Assembly (NCBI GenBank): GCA_964599695.1
Contig: CAZRGP010000004.1
Coordinates: forward strand, 62,001 to 126,000
Origin: RUG11783 sp964599695
GTDB taxonomy: Bacteria; Bacillota; Clostridia; Oscillospirales; Ruminococcaceae
Length of the DNA: 64,000 bases
Reading direction: 5' to 3'
Positions 52,287 through 61,222 of this stretch are shown here, piece after piece. The notes under the pieces were generated by a model. That model was not told the DNA's origin and did no database searches. It worked only from the letters and a program-made list of their open reading frames with translations. Each line of letters opens with the position of its first letter. The first letter of the stretch is position 1. Both the position numbers and the translations under genes were made by a program.

Positions 52287-53599
52287 TCACCCTCCTGTCT
52301 TCCGAGCATCGCATCAAGCAAATCAAATCCGTCACTCGTCAGCCTGAGGGGCTTTCCGAGTTTTTCTTCGAACTCTGCTCTGGTAACATCATCCAAAAAA
52401 CGATCATTGTCTCTTCTTAAAACGGCTTCTGTCATACACAGATATTCGCCTTTCAGATCCACATCCTTCAACTGGGCCAGGATATCCTGAGCGGTGAGTA
52501 GACCTGCCACAGTTATTGTAGGCCCGTAAAAATCATTTCTGATTACATGGACATGAACTCTCAGGTTGGGAAACTTCGGTTTCAGAAGTTCTCCCAGGTG
52601 GATCATTAAATCCTTTGCAGCAAAACCTGTTGCGATATCCACATCATAGGGCATATCGTCAGGGTCTTCCAGCCTTAGCGCAGCCTTGAACTCATCCTCA
52701 AGCTGCGTGCACATGCCTACACCATTCTCTATTTGAAGGTAATCACCGTAATCTTCCGGAGCAAGCATCGGTTCTTCGGCCATCAGGTAGAATTCGTCGG
52801 ATGCAAATACAACGTCATTTCCGTATTTTTCCCTGCACCGTGCAGCGATCGGACGTATGATCTCCAGCGTTTCTTTGGAACTCTCCTTGTCAAAGCCACG
52901 CAAAGGTGTCAGTCCTTCTCTGTGAGAAGTCAGCCCTACGGGGACCACCGCTATGCTCCCTACCTGCGGACATAGTTTGACCAGATCTTCCAATGTGCTT
53001 TTCAACTCTTCACCGTCATTCCAGTCCCGGCACAAGACGATCTGACAGTTGATATCGACACCTGCTTCAGCGAGCTGGTATAAGTATTTCAGACTTCTTC
53101 CTGCAAACCTGTTGCCAAGCATCCTATTTCTCAGTTCGGGATTCGTCGTATGAACTGAGATATTGACCGGTGAGATCTTCATCCGGATGATGCGTTCGAC
53201 ATCATGATCCGAAAGATTTGTCAAAGTAACATAACTTCCAAAGAGAAAGCTCATTCGCTCATCATCATCTTTAAAATAGATGCTGCGACGCATTCCCTTA
53301 GGATTCTGGTCAATAAAACAGAATATGCAATTGTTCCAACAGGAGTGCTCCTTGTCCATGAGAAAGGAGTCCGATTCCAGACCGAGCTGTGTATACTCAT
53401 CCTTTGATATATGCGCTTCCTGCTTTGTTCCGTCAGGAAGTTCAAACACAAGGTCGAGTTCAGTGGCAGACGAATAGAAACCGTAATCAAGGATATCCGA
53501 TATCTCCTCTCCGTTGATGGAGACGAGCATCGTTCCTTCAGGTAAATTTAAAGATTCCGCGGGAGATCCCATCTCCGCACCGACGATCTTAACTGCCAT
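52283..53599 (-). CDS. DUF512 protein: PDZ domain plus radical-SAM-like core
   Basis: A 438-residue protein. Residues 1-65 resemble a PDZ domain (VKIVGAEMGSPAESLNLPEG, in short form). A radical-SAM-type cluster CWNNCIFCFIDQNPKG lies near residue 98, then a TIM-barrel-like region, and the DUF512 C-terminal domain (VDIATGFAAKDLM near 330). The family is often found next to der, as here, and its activity is unknown. ATG 53599 has GAGGG upstream. The gap to rpmF is short and holds the rpmF terminator. Confidence 0.88.
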   Translation of the reverse strand: MAVKIVGAEMGSPAESLNLPEGTMLVSINGEEISDILDYGFYSSATELDLVFELPDGTKQEAHISKDEYTQLGLESDSFLMDKEHSCWNNCIFCFIDQNPKGMRRSIYFKDDDERMSFLFGSYVTLTNLSDHDVERIIRMKISPVNISVHTTNPELRNRMLGNRFAGRSLKYLYQLAEAGVDINCQIVLCRDWNDGEELKSTLEDLVKLCPQVGSIAVVPVGLTSHREGLTPLRGFDKESSKETLEIIRPIAARCREKYGNDVVFASDEFYLMAEEPMLAPEDYGDYLQIENGVGMCTQLEDEFKAALRLEDPDDMPYDVDIATGFAAKDLMIHLGELLKPKFPNLRVHVHVIRNDFYGPTITVAGLLTAQDILAQLKDVDLKGEYLCMTEAVLRRDNDRFLDDVTRAEFEEKLGKPLRLTSDGFDLLDAMLGRQEGE

Positions 53600-53615
53600 A
53601 CATTCCCTCAAAATC

Positions 53616-53644
53616 AAAAAAGACGAGGATTTGATCCCCCGTCT
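53616..53644 (-). terminator. Terminator of rpmF
   Basis: In minus-strand RNA AGACG...CGUCU hairpin of about ten pairs with a bulge, followed by six U, between the rpmF stop and the DUF512 start. Confidence 0.75.
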
Positions 53645-53657
53645 CTTTGTTCTTTCG

Positions 53658-53840
53658 TTACGCTTCTTTGCTTACAACTTCTCTGCCGTTGTAATATCCG
53701 CAGAAACCACATGCCTTGTGCGGAACCATGTATTCACCGCACTGCGGGCAAGTAACAAGCGTTGGAGCGGCTATCTTCCAAACGGAGGAGCGTCTTTTAT
53801 CGCGCCGCGCCTTGCTGGTTTTTCTTTTCGGTACTGCCAT
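53658..53840 (-). CDS. rpmF: 50S ribosomal protein L32
   Basis: A 60-residue L32. It begins MAVPKRKTSKARRDKRRS and has a four-cysteine zinc ribbon (CPQCGEYMVPHKACGFCGYY), so it is the zinc-containing C+ form. ATG 53840 has GAGGAGG 8 nt upstream. A near-perfect promoter precedes it at 53900-53927. A DUF177 gene, frequent upstream of rpmF, is absent. Confidence 0.96.
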   Translation of the reverse strand: MAVPKRKTSKARRDKRRSSVWKIAAPTLVTCPQCGEYMVPHKACGFCGYYNGREVVSKEA

Positions 53841-53899
53841 GCCGAGCACCTCCTCTATCATCACATTCAAAGCAACGCCCCGAAAAAGCGTGCTTGATT

Positions 53900-53927
53900 A
53901 TTATATCATAATGAATATACCTGTCAA
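53900..53927 (-). promoter_or_regulatory. Strong promoter of rpmF
   Basis: Minus strand: TTGACA (53927-53922), 16-nt spacer ending in TGA, TATAAT (53905-53900). Confidence 0.9.
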
Positions 53928-53956
53928 TGAATTTTTCAGGTTTTTTTCATACGATT

Positions 53957-54361
53957 TTACAGATATTTTTTCAGGTTATCGGTAAGGGCAGACATGTCTG
54001 CAGAAACCGTAACAATGACCTTTACATATTCCGGCGCAACATCATTGATGTGGTCCAAAAGCGCCCCAAGGCCTTCCAGATCCCCGCCGCCAATCTTCAA
54101 AGAGCCGTCCATGTATACCTGCTCTATATCGTAGTCTCCTGCGAGAACTCCCATGATGAATCCGAAATACTGATCATACCCGCGGATATTATAATCATCG
54201 ACATCAATGATGCGTATGCTGGGTTTGATGTTATAAGTGGATTTCATTCCCTTTTCAATACAGACGATGTGCCCGTCCGTGACCTGGCACGCATTGTTCA
54301 TCTGCTCGATTATCGTTTTAGTCTTGCCGGAGCCCTTTTCCCCGACCACCAACTGTATCAT
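53957..54361 (-). CDS. Small P-loop NTPase-like protein of unknown function
   Basis: A 134-residue protein with a Walker A motif GEKGSGKTK at residues 7-15 and a possible Walker B (VYMDG) near 85. The protein seems to consist of one small Rossmann-like NTPase core without further domains. I recognise it only as a conserved clostridial type and cannot assign a role. ATG 54361 has GGAGG upstream. It lies 38 nt after pgi on the same strand and may be its operon partner. Confidence 0.7.
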   Translation of the reverse strand: MIQLVVGEKGSGKTKTIIEQMNNACQVTDGHIVCIEKGMKSTYNIKPSIRIIDVDDYNIRGYDQYFGFIMGVLAGDYDIEQVYMDGSLKIGGGDLEGLGALLDHINDVAPEYVKVIVTVSADMSALTDNLKKYL

Positions 54362-54399
54362 TTCGGTAATACCTCCATTCAACTTTTTTATATTATAAC

Positions 54400-55719
54400 T
54401 TATTTCAGGAGATTTTTCTTGTCATTCTCATATCCGGGTTTATCCAGAAGAGCAAACATGTTTCTCTTATATGTTTCCACGCCGGGCTGATTGAACGGGT
54501 TGACCTGAAGCAGATAACCGGAGACTGCACAGGCGCGTTCCATAAAGTAGATAAACTCTCCCAGGCTGTATGCATCGACCTTATCCACTTCAACGATGCT
54601 GCAGGGCACGCCTCCCTCAACATGAGCGCGAAGAGTGGCATCAGAAGCAACTTCATTGATCTGCTCGAGTGTTTTCCCCGCCAGATAATTCAGGCCGTCA
54701 AAGTCAACTTTTTCAGCTTTAACAGCGAGTTTTGATCCGGTGTCCTTAAACGAAACGAGCGTTTCAAACAGGAATCTGCTTCCATCCTGAATGTATTGCC
54801 CCATGGAATGGAGATCCGTTGTAAACAGTGCGCTGGACGGATAGATACCCTTCTTGTCCTTCCCTTCGCTCTCGCCAAAGAGCTGCTTGTACCACTCGCC
54901 CATCATGCGGAAGCGAGGCTCAAAGCAGGAAAGGATCTCCACATTCTTACCCTTACGGTACAGGACGTTTCTGACAGCGGCATAGAGATTGGACGGGCTG
55001 TCAAGCGTGTCACAGAGATCGATCGCCGCCCTGTAGTCAGCAGCTCCCTGAAGAAGTGCATCTGTATCGATACCGGCAACTGCAAGGGGAAGCAGACCGA
55101 CAGCAGTGAGGACAGAGAATCTGCCGCCTACATCGTCCGGTACAACAAAAGTTTCATATCCCTGTTCGTCAGACAGCTTTTTGAGAGTCCCCTTTGCTCT
55201 GTCTGTTGTTGCCAGGATCCGCTTTGCTGCTTCCTTCTCTCCGTATCTTTTGATAAGATAATCACGTAAAGTGCGGAAAGCAACAGCAGGCTCGGTAGTG
55301 GTTCCTGATTTGGAGATAACATTGACCGATACTTCTCCCGTCTCACAGATCTCAAGCAAGTCTGAAAGATCAGCAGAGGAAATGGAATTACCGGCGAAAT
55401 AGACCTTAGGCCTGCAAAGTTCGTTATGCTGTTCACCAAGGATCATTTCCAGCACTGCGCGCGCCCCAAGATAGGAGCCGCCGATGCCAACAACAATAAA
55501 GATATCGCTGTTCTCACGTACGCGTTTCGCAGCAGCTTTAATCCGTGCATATTCCTCTTTGTCAAAGTCGACCGGAAGATCTCTCCACCCGATGAAATCG
55601 TTTCCAAGGCCGGTCCCGTTCCTGAGTGCCTTCGAGGCATTCTCTACCTCAGGCGCGATCGCTTTCAACTCATCTTCGGTGACAAACCCTTCCATAAATC
55701 CTGTATTATAACGAATCAT
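54400..55719 (-). CDS. pgi: Glucose-6-phosphate isomerase
   Basis: A 439-residue enzyme of the short Gram-positive type. It has IGGSYLGARAVLEM near residue 75, the sugar-phosphate motif SKSGTTTEPAVAFR near 132, DDVGGRFSVLTAVGLLP near 190 and the C-terminal NPFNQPGVETYKRNMF with the ring-opening and base residues. It converts glucose-6-phosphate to fructose-6-phosphate. ATG 55719 has GAGG upstream. A promoter with TTGACT, an 18-nt spacer and TATGAT lies at 55754-55783. Confidence 0.96.
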   Translation of the reverse strand: MIRYNTGFMEGFVTEDELKAIAPEVENASKALRNGTGLGNDFIGWRDLPVDFDKEEYARIKAAAKRVRENSDIFIVVGIGGSYLGARAVLEMILGEQHNELCRPKVYFAGNSISSADLSDLLEICETGEVSVNVISKSGTTTEPAVAFRTLRDYLIKRYGEKEAAKRILATTDRAKGTLKKLSDEQGYETFVVPDDVGGRFSVLTAVGLLPLAVAGIDTDALLQGAADYRAAIDLCDTLDSPSNLYAAVRNVLYRKGKNVEILSCFEPRFRMMGEWYKQLFGESEGKDKKGIYPSSALFTTDLHSMGQYIQDGSRFLFETLVSFKDTGSKLAVKAEKVDFDGLNYLAGKTLEQINEVASDATLRAHVEGGVPCSIVEVDKVDAYSLGEFIYFMERACAVSGYLLQVNPFNQPGVETYKRNMFALLDKPGYENDKKNLLK

Positions 55720-55753
55720 GACGCACCTCATTATGCTTTAAAATATCTATACA

Positions 55754-55783
55754 ATCATATTGCATTGAATCCATTAAAGTCAA
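55754..55783 (-). promoter_or_regulatory. Promoter of pgi
   Basis: Minus strand: TTGACT (55783-55778), 18-nt spacer, TATGAT (55759-55754). On the plus strand a TATAAT at 55809-55814 serves mtaB. Confidence 0.65.
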
Positions 55784-55845
55784 TCTCGCAAAACCCCATT
55801 CAATAAAGTATAATAGGGGTCAACTTACAATCAGGGGGAATATCT

Positions 55846-57123
55846 TTGAAAGTATTCTTTGAAACATTTGGATGCAAGGTCAACATGTACGAAACATCCG
55901 CTATGACCCAGCTTTTCGAGAAGGCGGGTTATGAACGCACCGGGCTCCTTGAGGAGGCTGATGTTGTGGTCATCAACTCCTGTACGGTTACTGAGAATTC
56001 CGACCGGAAAGCACGCGCATTCGTAAGAAAAGCCCGTTCGGTCGCTCCGGATGCGGTTCTTCTTCTTTGCGGATGTTTTTCTCAGGCATTTCCGGATAAG
56101 GCAAGGGAATTGTCTCCGGATATCCTGATGGGTACGACTGACCGCAGGGACACTGTGAAGGCCGTGCAGGCTTATCTTGCCGACCATGCTCCCCAAGACC
56201 TTGTTCATTCATTTAACAACCGGACTTTTGAGCCTCTTGAAGCAGAAGAACTTGTGGAACATACCCGGGCATTCCTCAAAATACAGGACGGATGTGAGAA
56301 GTACTGTTCCTACTGTGCCATTCCTAAAGCAAGAGGGCCTGTTCGTTCCCTGCCGCTTGCAGAAGTAAGAAGGCAATGCGAGAATCTCGCCAAAAACGGT
56401 TACAAAGAGATCGTACTGTGCGGCATAAATTTATCCGCATATGGAATCGATCTCGGGATCGATCTCGGTGATGCCGTTCTTGCGTGCAGCGAAGTCGAGG
56501 AAGTAGTCCGCATCCGCCTCAGTTCACTGGAATGCGATATTATGACAGACGAAATGTTGCACAAGTTCGCATCCTGTGACAAGTTCTGTCCCCAGTTTCA
56601 TCTTTCCCTTCAAAGCGGGTGTGACCGTACGCTACGCCGCATGAACCGACATTACACCTCCGCGGAGTACTACGCAATCTGCGAGAAGATCCGCGCTCTT
56701 TTCCAAAATCCTACATTCACTACAGACATAATTGTGGGATTTCCGGGAGAAACCGATGAAGATTTCAATGAGAGCGTAGATTTCTGCCGCAGGGTCGGAT
56801 TCTTAAGGGCTCATGTTTTCCCCTATTCAAGAAGAAGGGGGACAATGGCTGACAATCTTCCCGATCAGATCCCAAGGGCGGAAAAAGAACGCCGTTCTCG
56901 GATCATGATCTCAAACATGAAAGAACGTTCGTCCGACATTCTAAACGAATTTATCGGCAAAAATGTGCGTGTGATACTTGAGCAAAGTGACGGTAACGGA
57001 TACAGCGGTTATTCAGATCGGTACCTCCCCTGCCGCGTCTATGGTGATCAGCTGGAACCTCACCAGGTCGTCGAAGGAACCGTTGAGGCGATCCGGCACG
57101 GAGAAGCAGTCATTCACCTGTAA
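55846..57123 (+). CDS. mtaB: tRNA t6A37 methylthiotransferase MtaB
   Basis: A 425-residue radical SAM enzyme. The N-terminal UPF0004 domain has the cysteines of FGCKVNMYETSAM, NSCTVTENSD and LLCGCFSQ. The radical SAM cluster is CEKYCSYCAIPKARGP near residue 150. A C-terminal TRAM domain follows (VRVILEQSDGNGYSGYSDRY). It adds a methylthio group to t6A37 of tRNAs. The start is TTG at 55846, preceded by GGGGG; no better ATG is present. It is divergent from pgi. Confidence 0.94.
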   Translation: MKVFFETFGCKVNMYETSAMTQLFEKAGYERTGLLEEADVVVINSCTVTENSDRKARAFVRKARSVAPDAVLLLCGCFSQAFPDKARELSPDILMGTTDRRDTVKAVQAYLADHAPQDLVHSFNNRTFEPLEAEELVEHTRAFLKIQDGCEKYCSYCAIPKARGPVRSLPLAEVRRQCENLAKNGYKEIVLCGINLSAYGIDLGIDLGDAVLACSEVEEVVRIRLSSLECDIMTDEMLHKFASCDKFCPQFHLSLQSGCDRTLRRMNRHYTSAEYYAICEKIRALFQNPTFTTDIIVGFPGETDEDFNESVDFCRRVGFLRAHVFPYSRRRGTMADNLPDQIPRAEKERRSRIMISNMKERSSDILNEFIGKNVRVILEQSDGNGYSGYSDRYLPCRVYGDQLEPHQVVEGTVEAIRHGEAVIHL

Positions 57124-57131
57124 AAGCATCA

Positions 57132-57157
57132 AAAAAAGAGCCTGCCGGCTCTTTTTT
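57132..57157. terminator. Bidirectional terminator after mtaB
   Basis: 11-bp stem of six A plus GAGCC with its complement and six T, loop TGCC. It also reaches the end of the convergent DUF3006 gene. Confidence 0.92.
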
Positions 57158-57383
57158 ATTTCTCTGATAACTCCTGAAACGTTTTCAGGAAAAGGCCTCT
57201 CCTTCGCATACCTGTCGCGCGTTCCAGCGCACGAAATCCCCTTTTCTGATCCCCCTCAATAAGATCACCTTCGCTGCACTCTTCGGGCAACGATTCAAGA
57301 GGAACAAGGATCTCTACATCGCTATTCTTAACTCCGACTAGTCTTACGGTTCCTTCCTGAATCGAATCTATGCAATATTTCAC
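57156..57383 (-). CDS. DUF3006 domain protein
   Basis: A 75-residue protein. Pattern IDSIQEGTVRLVG...VEILVPLESLPEECSEGDLI is that of DUF3006, a small beta domain. It has no signal peptide. Its GTG start overlaps the stop of the MBL hydrolase gene (GTGA). DUF3006 proteins are commonly encoded next to, or fused with, ComEC-like MBL hydrolases. Confidence 0.8.
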   Translation of the reverse strand: MKYCIDSIQEGTVRLVGVKNSDVEILVPLESLPEECSEGDLIEGDQKRGFRALERATGMRRRGLFLKTFQELSEK

Positions 57384-58309
57384 TCGACGTTTTCCTCCGT
57401 TTCGTATTGTATCCGGCCTTCCGATACCACAAAATGAACCGATCCTTGAAGATCCGTCCTCAGTATGGCTGCTCCTACGGCTTTCAGCCTGTCGAGGACT
57501 TCATCTTTGGGATACCCAAATTCATTATCTTTCGCACAACTTATAATAGCATATTGCGGAACAACAATGTTTACAAATTTATTATGTGTTCCGTATCTTG
57601 TGCCATGATGCCCGACTTTGAGGATCTGAGAAGATAATTCCACACCGGAACTGATCAGTTTCTCCTCCACTTCTCTCTCTGCATCACCCATGAACAGGAC
57701 ATGCGTGCCATTGAAATTCAGCCTCAGGACCATGGAACAGTTATTCATATTACTGCCCCCTCCGCTCCAGAGGACCTCAAAGAACGTCCCGGGATCATCC
57801 GTTTCCACGCGGTCACCCGCATGCAAAATGGACAGTGGAATACTTTTGCGATTTATCGTATCCAGGATCCGGTCATACCAGTCCGCTGTCGGAAAAAACT
57901 CCTCTGGAATATCCGCAAAATAAACATGTCCGACGGGGTAATCCAGCAACACGCTTTGCAGACAGCCGGCATGATCATAATGAGGATGAGAGATAAACAC
58001 TGCATCCAGATGATCGATTCCTCTCGTTTCCAAAGTTGCTTTCACAGAGTCGTAAGCGTCATAAACTCCTGTATCGATAAGCGCTGACCATTTTCCTATG
58101 CGAAGAACCGCACAATCTCCCTGGCCTACATCGACAAAAGTAAGATCGAGCGCATTCGACAGATCAACATTCTCGTAGATCCCCTCTGCCGGTCGGAACA
58201 GATATCTGTACCATCTTCTCCCAAAAGGAATCAGGGCGGCAATGAGGAACAGAACCAAAAAGAACAGGTAAAACCGGCTCTTTTTCTGCCTTCTCTTGGA
58301 CTTAGTCAT
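57380..58309 (-). CDS. ComEC/Rec2-related metallo-beta-lactamase-fold hydrolase
   Basis: A 309-residue protein. An N-terminal membrane segment (about residues 12-27) anchors an external MBL domain. The metal site is FISHPHYDHAGCL near residue 108, FMGDAE near 203 and KVGHHGTRYGTHN near 228. It matches the soluble nuclease-like domain of ComEC, which breaks the non-transported strand during DNA uptake, but without the ComEC channel. Nuclease or phosphodiesterase activity is likely and unproven. It overlaps the ftsK stop by 8 nt. Confidence 0.88.
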   Translation of the reverse strand: MTKSKRRQKKSRFYLFFLVLFLIAALIPFGRRWYRYLFRPAEGIYENVDLSNALDLTFVDVGQGDCAVLRIGKWSALIDTGVYDAYDSVKATLETRGIDHLDAVFISHPHYDHAGCLQSVLLDYPVGHVYFADIPEEFFPTADWYDRILDTINRKSIPLSILHAGDRVETDDPGTFFEVLWSGGGSNMNNCSMVLRLNFNGTHVLFMGDAEREVEEKLISSGVELSSQILKVGHHGTRYGTHNKFVNIVVPQYAIISCAKDNEFGYPKDEVLDRLKAVGAAILRTDLQGSVHFVVSEGRIQYETEENVE

Positions 58310-61043
58310 CCTTTGTCGTCACCCGCTCAAGCCACTGCTGCTTGGTAATAAGAATCTGACGCGGTTTGCTTCCCTCAGAGGGACCGATGATCCCTGCGTC
58401 TTCCATCTCATCGATGATACGCGCTGCTCTTGCATAACCAAGGCGCAGTTTTCGCTGAAGCATAGAAGTGGAAGCTCCACCCTGCTCCAGCACGACATTG
58501 ACTGCTTCTTCGAACATATCGTCTACGTCCGAATCACTGTCATTATCCATGTTGCTTCCGCCTTTACCCTTTTCCTTCGCGGAAAGCCTTTCGATATCGC
58601 TCAGTATTTCGTCATCATATTCACTGGAATTGTTGTTCTTTATGAAGGAAACGACGCGGTCAACTTCTTCCTGCTCAACTAGACTGCCCTGAATACGAAC
58701 CGGTTTGGTCACACCGACCGGCATGTATAGCATATCTCCGCGCCCAAGCAGTTTTTCCGCTCCGGCCCCGTCAATGATCGTTCGGCTGTCCACCTGGGAA
58801 GAGACAGCAAACGCGATACGGGACGGGATGTTGTTCTTGATAACACCCGTAATGACGTCGACTGAAGGTCTCTGTGTTGCAAGGATCAGATACATTCCAG
58901 CTGCCCTGGCCATTGCTGCCAGACGTGCGATAGCGTCTTCCACCTCATTTGCAGCGACCTGCATCAAGTCTGCCAACTCATCGATAACGATGATAACTCT
59001 TGGGAGTTTTTCCAGTTTCTCCCCTTCCTGAGGAATATAGTTGGGATCATCGATCTTTCTTTCGACCCAGTTGTTGTATTCTGTTATATTCCTGTTTCCC
59101 GTAAGGCTGAATGTCCTGTATCGCTTAAGCATCTCTCCGACAGCCCATCCAAGAGCACCGGCAGCCTTTCTGGGATCCGTAACAACTGGAACATACAGGT
59201 GCGGAAGTCCGTTGTACGCGCCAAACTCAACCATCTTAGGATCAACAAGGATCATCTTAAGCTGTTCCGGAGAGTATTTGTAAAGCAGACTTACCAGAAT
59301 CGAATTGATGCACACAGACTTACCCATTCCGGTTGCACCAGCGATCAACAGGTGGGGCATCTTCTCGATATCACCGATCCGGACTGCTCCGCTGATATCC
59401 TGTCCAAGGGCAAAACACAACTGCCCTTTTGAATGCTGGAACTCTTCGCTCTCAATAATAGAGCGCAGTCTGACGATCTGGGATACTTTGTTCGGTACTT
59501 CTATGCCGACCGCAGCTTTTCCCGGGATCGGCGCTTCAATCCTTATGGAAGTAGCAGCCAGATTCATAGCTATATCGTCTGAGAGCTGGACGATCCTGGA
59601 AAGGCGCACACCGCTTTCAGGCTGAAGTTCATATCTTGTTACCGTAGGACCTCTTGAAATATCCACGACTTTTGTACTGACACCGAAGCTTTGCAGCACC
59701 CGCACCAAATGATCCGCGGTCTGTTTGAGTTCGATCTCCAGTGATTTATCATCTTTATTCTTCTGAGGCGTCAGATAGGAAATAGGCGGGAAATGATATT
59801 TACGCACTTTTTTCTGTTTGACTGCCACGGTAGGAGCATTCACGTTTTTCAGATACTCCGAATCCGCTTTCTTGGCAAGCTCATCCACTTCGCTCGATGT
59901 TGACTCTATGCCATCTGTCTCACTTTCCGTTTTTTCTGTTTGAGTCTCATGACCGGTATAGTCGGATGCGGATCCGCCTTGATCTGCCATTTTCAGCCGG
60001 TCATTGGCTTTTTTCATCCTCTCTGCTGCCGTCTGAAGTTCACTCAGAGACTGACTGTTTCCGGTTGGATCAAACTGCTGGAAGATACGGCTCTCCTCTG
60101 TTCTCTCCGCAGTATTCTTTTCGAACACCTCTTTAACCACAGACCCTGCAGGACCCGTCGGATTCAGTTCGACTCCCTCTTTACTGGGATCAAAATCCGG
60201 ACCAAGATCCACATCGATGTTCGGGAGTTTCGCTGTCCTGGCAGCAATCCTTCTCTCTTTTTCGGGTTGGAAAGATACCTCTTCCCCGTCTAGAGGAATG
60301 TCGTACATCTTCTTGTCTTCCAGCGGAACGTCTATGCGTTTCGCTTTCTTCGGAAAGTCCGGTTTGCTCCTCATGTTCTCAAGACTGGTCTCTTGCTTGA
60401 ACTTACGGATCTTGCGTTTCATGTATGCGTTATACATTGCGATCCCTAGCTCATACAGTTTGACAAAAGGCCATTTTACGATATGGTACAGATCGACCGG
60501 TGTCCACCCCGTAAGAAGCATAAGGGCAAGGAGCATCAGAACAAGGATCGTGATCTTTGCACCGATAGATCCAAGAACATGTTCCAGAGGAAGTCCGAGC
60601 AGAGCGGATAGAACTCCGGTTCCGATACGGTCCGCACCCATGATGAACAGTTCTTTCACAACATTGATGAAACCCTTGCTAACAGGGCGCTCCAACGAAA
60701 AAATGAAAGTTGCTCCGGATACTGTAAGAAGAAGAAGGCCGATCTCCGCAATATCCACGGAGTCAACAACACGCTTGGTCACAGCAATGACTCCCAACGC
60801 AAACAGCGCAGGCCCTACAAGGTACGCCATCCATCCGAAAATACCGAAAAGTGTTCTGTGAAGTGTCCTCCACAGAGCGTCTCCTTCGACAAAAGCAAGA
60901 GCAAAGAACAGCACACCAAGTCCTATAAGGACAGATGCGCGGATCATCCGGCTCTGCTCTGCTTTTCTTGCCTTCTCTTCCGCGATACGTCTCTTTTCCT
61001 GTTCCTTCTTGGAAGGTCTTCCCTTTTTCTTGTTTTCTGCCAT
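58302..61043 (-). CDS. ftsK: DNA translocase FtsK/SpoIIIE
   Basis: A 913-residue septal DNA pump. Four N-terminal membrane segments occupy about residues 30-200. A charged linker follows to about 440. The motor has Walker A AGATGMGKSV near 560, Walker B VIIVIDELADLM near 685 and ATQRPSVDVITG near 728. The C-terminal gamma winged helix (ASTSMLQRKLRLGYARAARI) reads the DNA orientation sequences. It moves chromosome DNA through the division or sporulation septum. The start has a GGAT site. Confidence 0.95.
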   Translation of the reverse strand: MAENKKKGRPSKKEQEKRRIAEEKARKAEQSRMIRASVLIGLGVLFFALAFVEGDALWRTLHRTLFGIFGWMAYLVGPALFALGVIAVTKRVVDSVDIAEIGLLLLTVSGATFIFSLERPVSKGFINVVKELFIMGADRIGTGVLSALLGLPLEHVLGSIGAKITILVLMLLALMLLTGWTPVDLYHIVKWPFVKLYELGIAMYNAYMKRKIRKFKQETSLENMRSKPDFPKKAKRIDVPLEDKKMYDIPLDGEEVSFQPEKERRIAARTAKLPNIDVDLGPDFDPSKEGVELNPTGPAGSVVKEVFEKNTAERTEESRIFQQFDPTGNSQSLSELQTAAERMKKANDRLKMADQGGSASDYTGHETQTEKTESETDGIESTSSEVDELAKKADSEYLKNVNAPTVAVKQKKVRKYHFPPISYLTPQKNKDDKSLEIELKQTADHLVRVLQSFGVSTKVVDISRGPTVTRYELQPESGVRLSRIVQLSDDIAMNLAATSIRIEAPIPGKAAVGIEVPNKVSQIVRLRSIIESEEFQHSKGQLCFALGQDISGAVRIGDIEKMPHLLIAGATGMGKSVCINSILVSLLYKYSPEQLKMILVDPKMVEFGAYNGLPHLYVPVVTDPRKAAGALGWAVGEMLKRYRTFSLTGNRNITEYNNWVERKIDDPNYIPQEGEKLEKLPRVIIVIDELADLMQVAANEVEDAIARLAAMARAAGMYLILATQRPSVDVITGVIKNNIPSRIAFAVSSQVDSRTIIDGAGAEKLLGRGDMLYMPVGVTKPVRIQGSLVEQEEVDRVVSFIKNNNSSEYDDEILSDIERLSAKEKGKGGSNMDNDSDSDVDDMFEEAVNVVLEQGGASTSMLQRKLRLGYARAARIIDEMEDAGIIGPSEGSKPRQILITKQQWLERVTTKDD

Positions 61044-61163
61044 ATATATCCTTTCAGATAACCATCAGATTATTCTGTTTAAATGCTCTTAAGCGCCTAA
61101 AATTCTATTATGAATAATACCACAAGGGCAGTTCGAAAGAAAGATTGTTCCCTTCTGTTCCCG

Positions 61164-61192
61164 TTGACCGAAAAATAACAGGCTCCTATAAT
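61164..61192 (+). promoter_or_regulatory. Promoter of tdk
   Basis: TTGACC (61164-61169), 17-nt spacer, TATAAT (61187-61192). Confidence 0.8.
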
Positions 61193-61222
61193 GAAAAACA
61201 GAATAATAGCGAGGTGTCCGTC

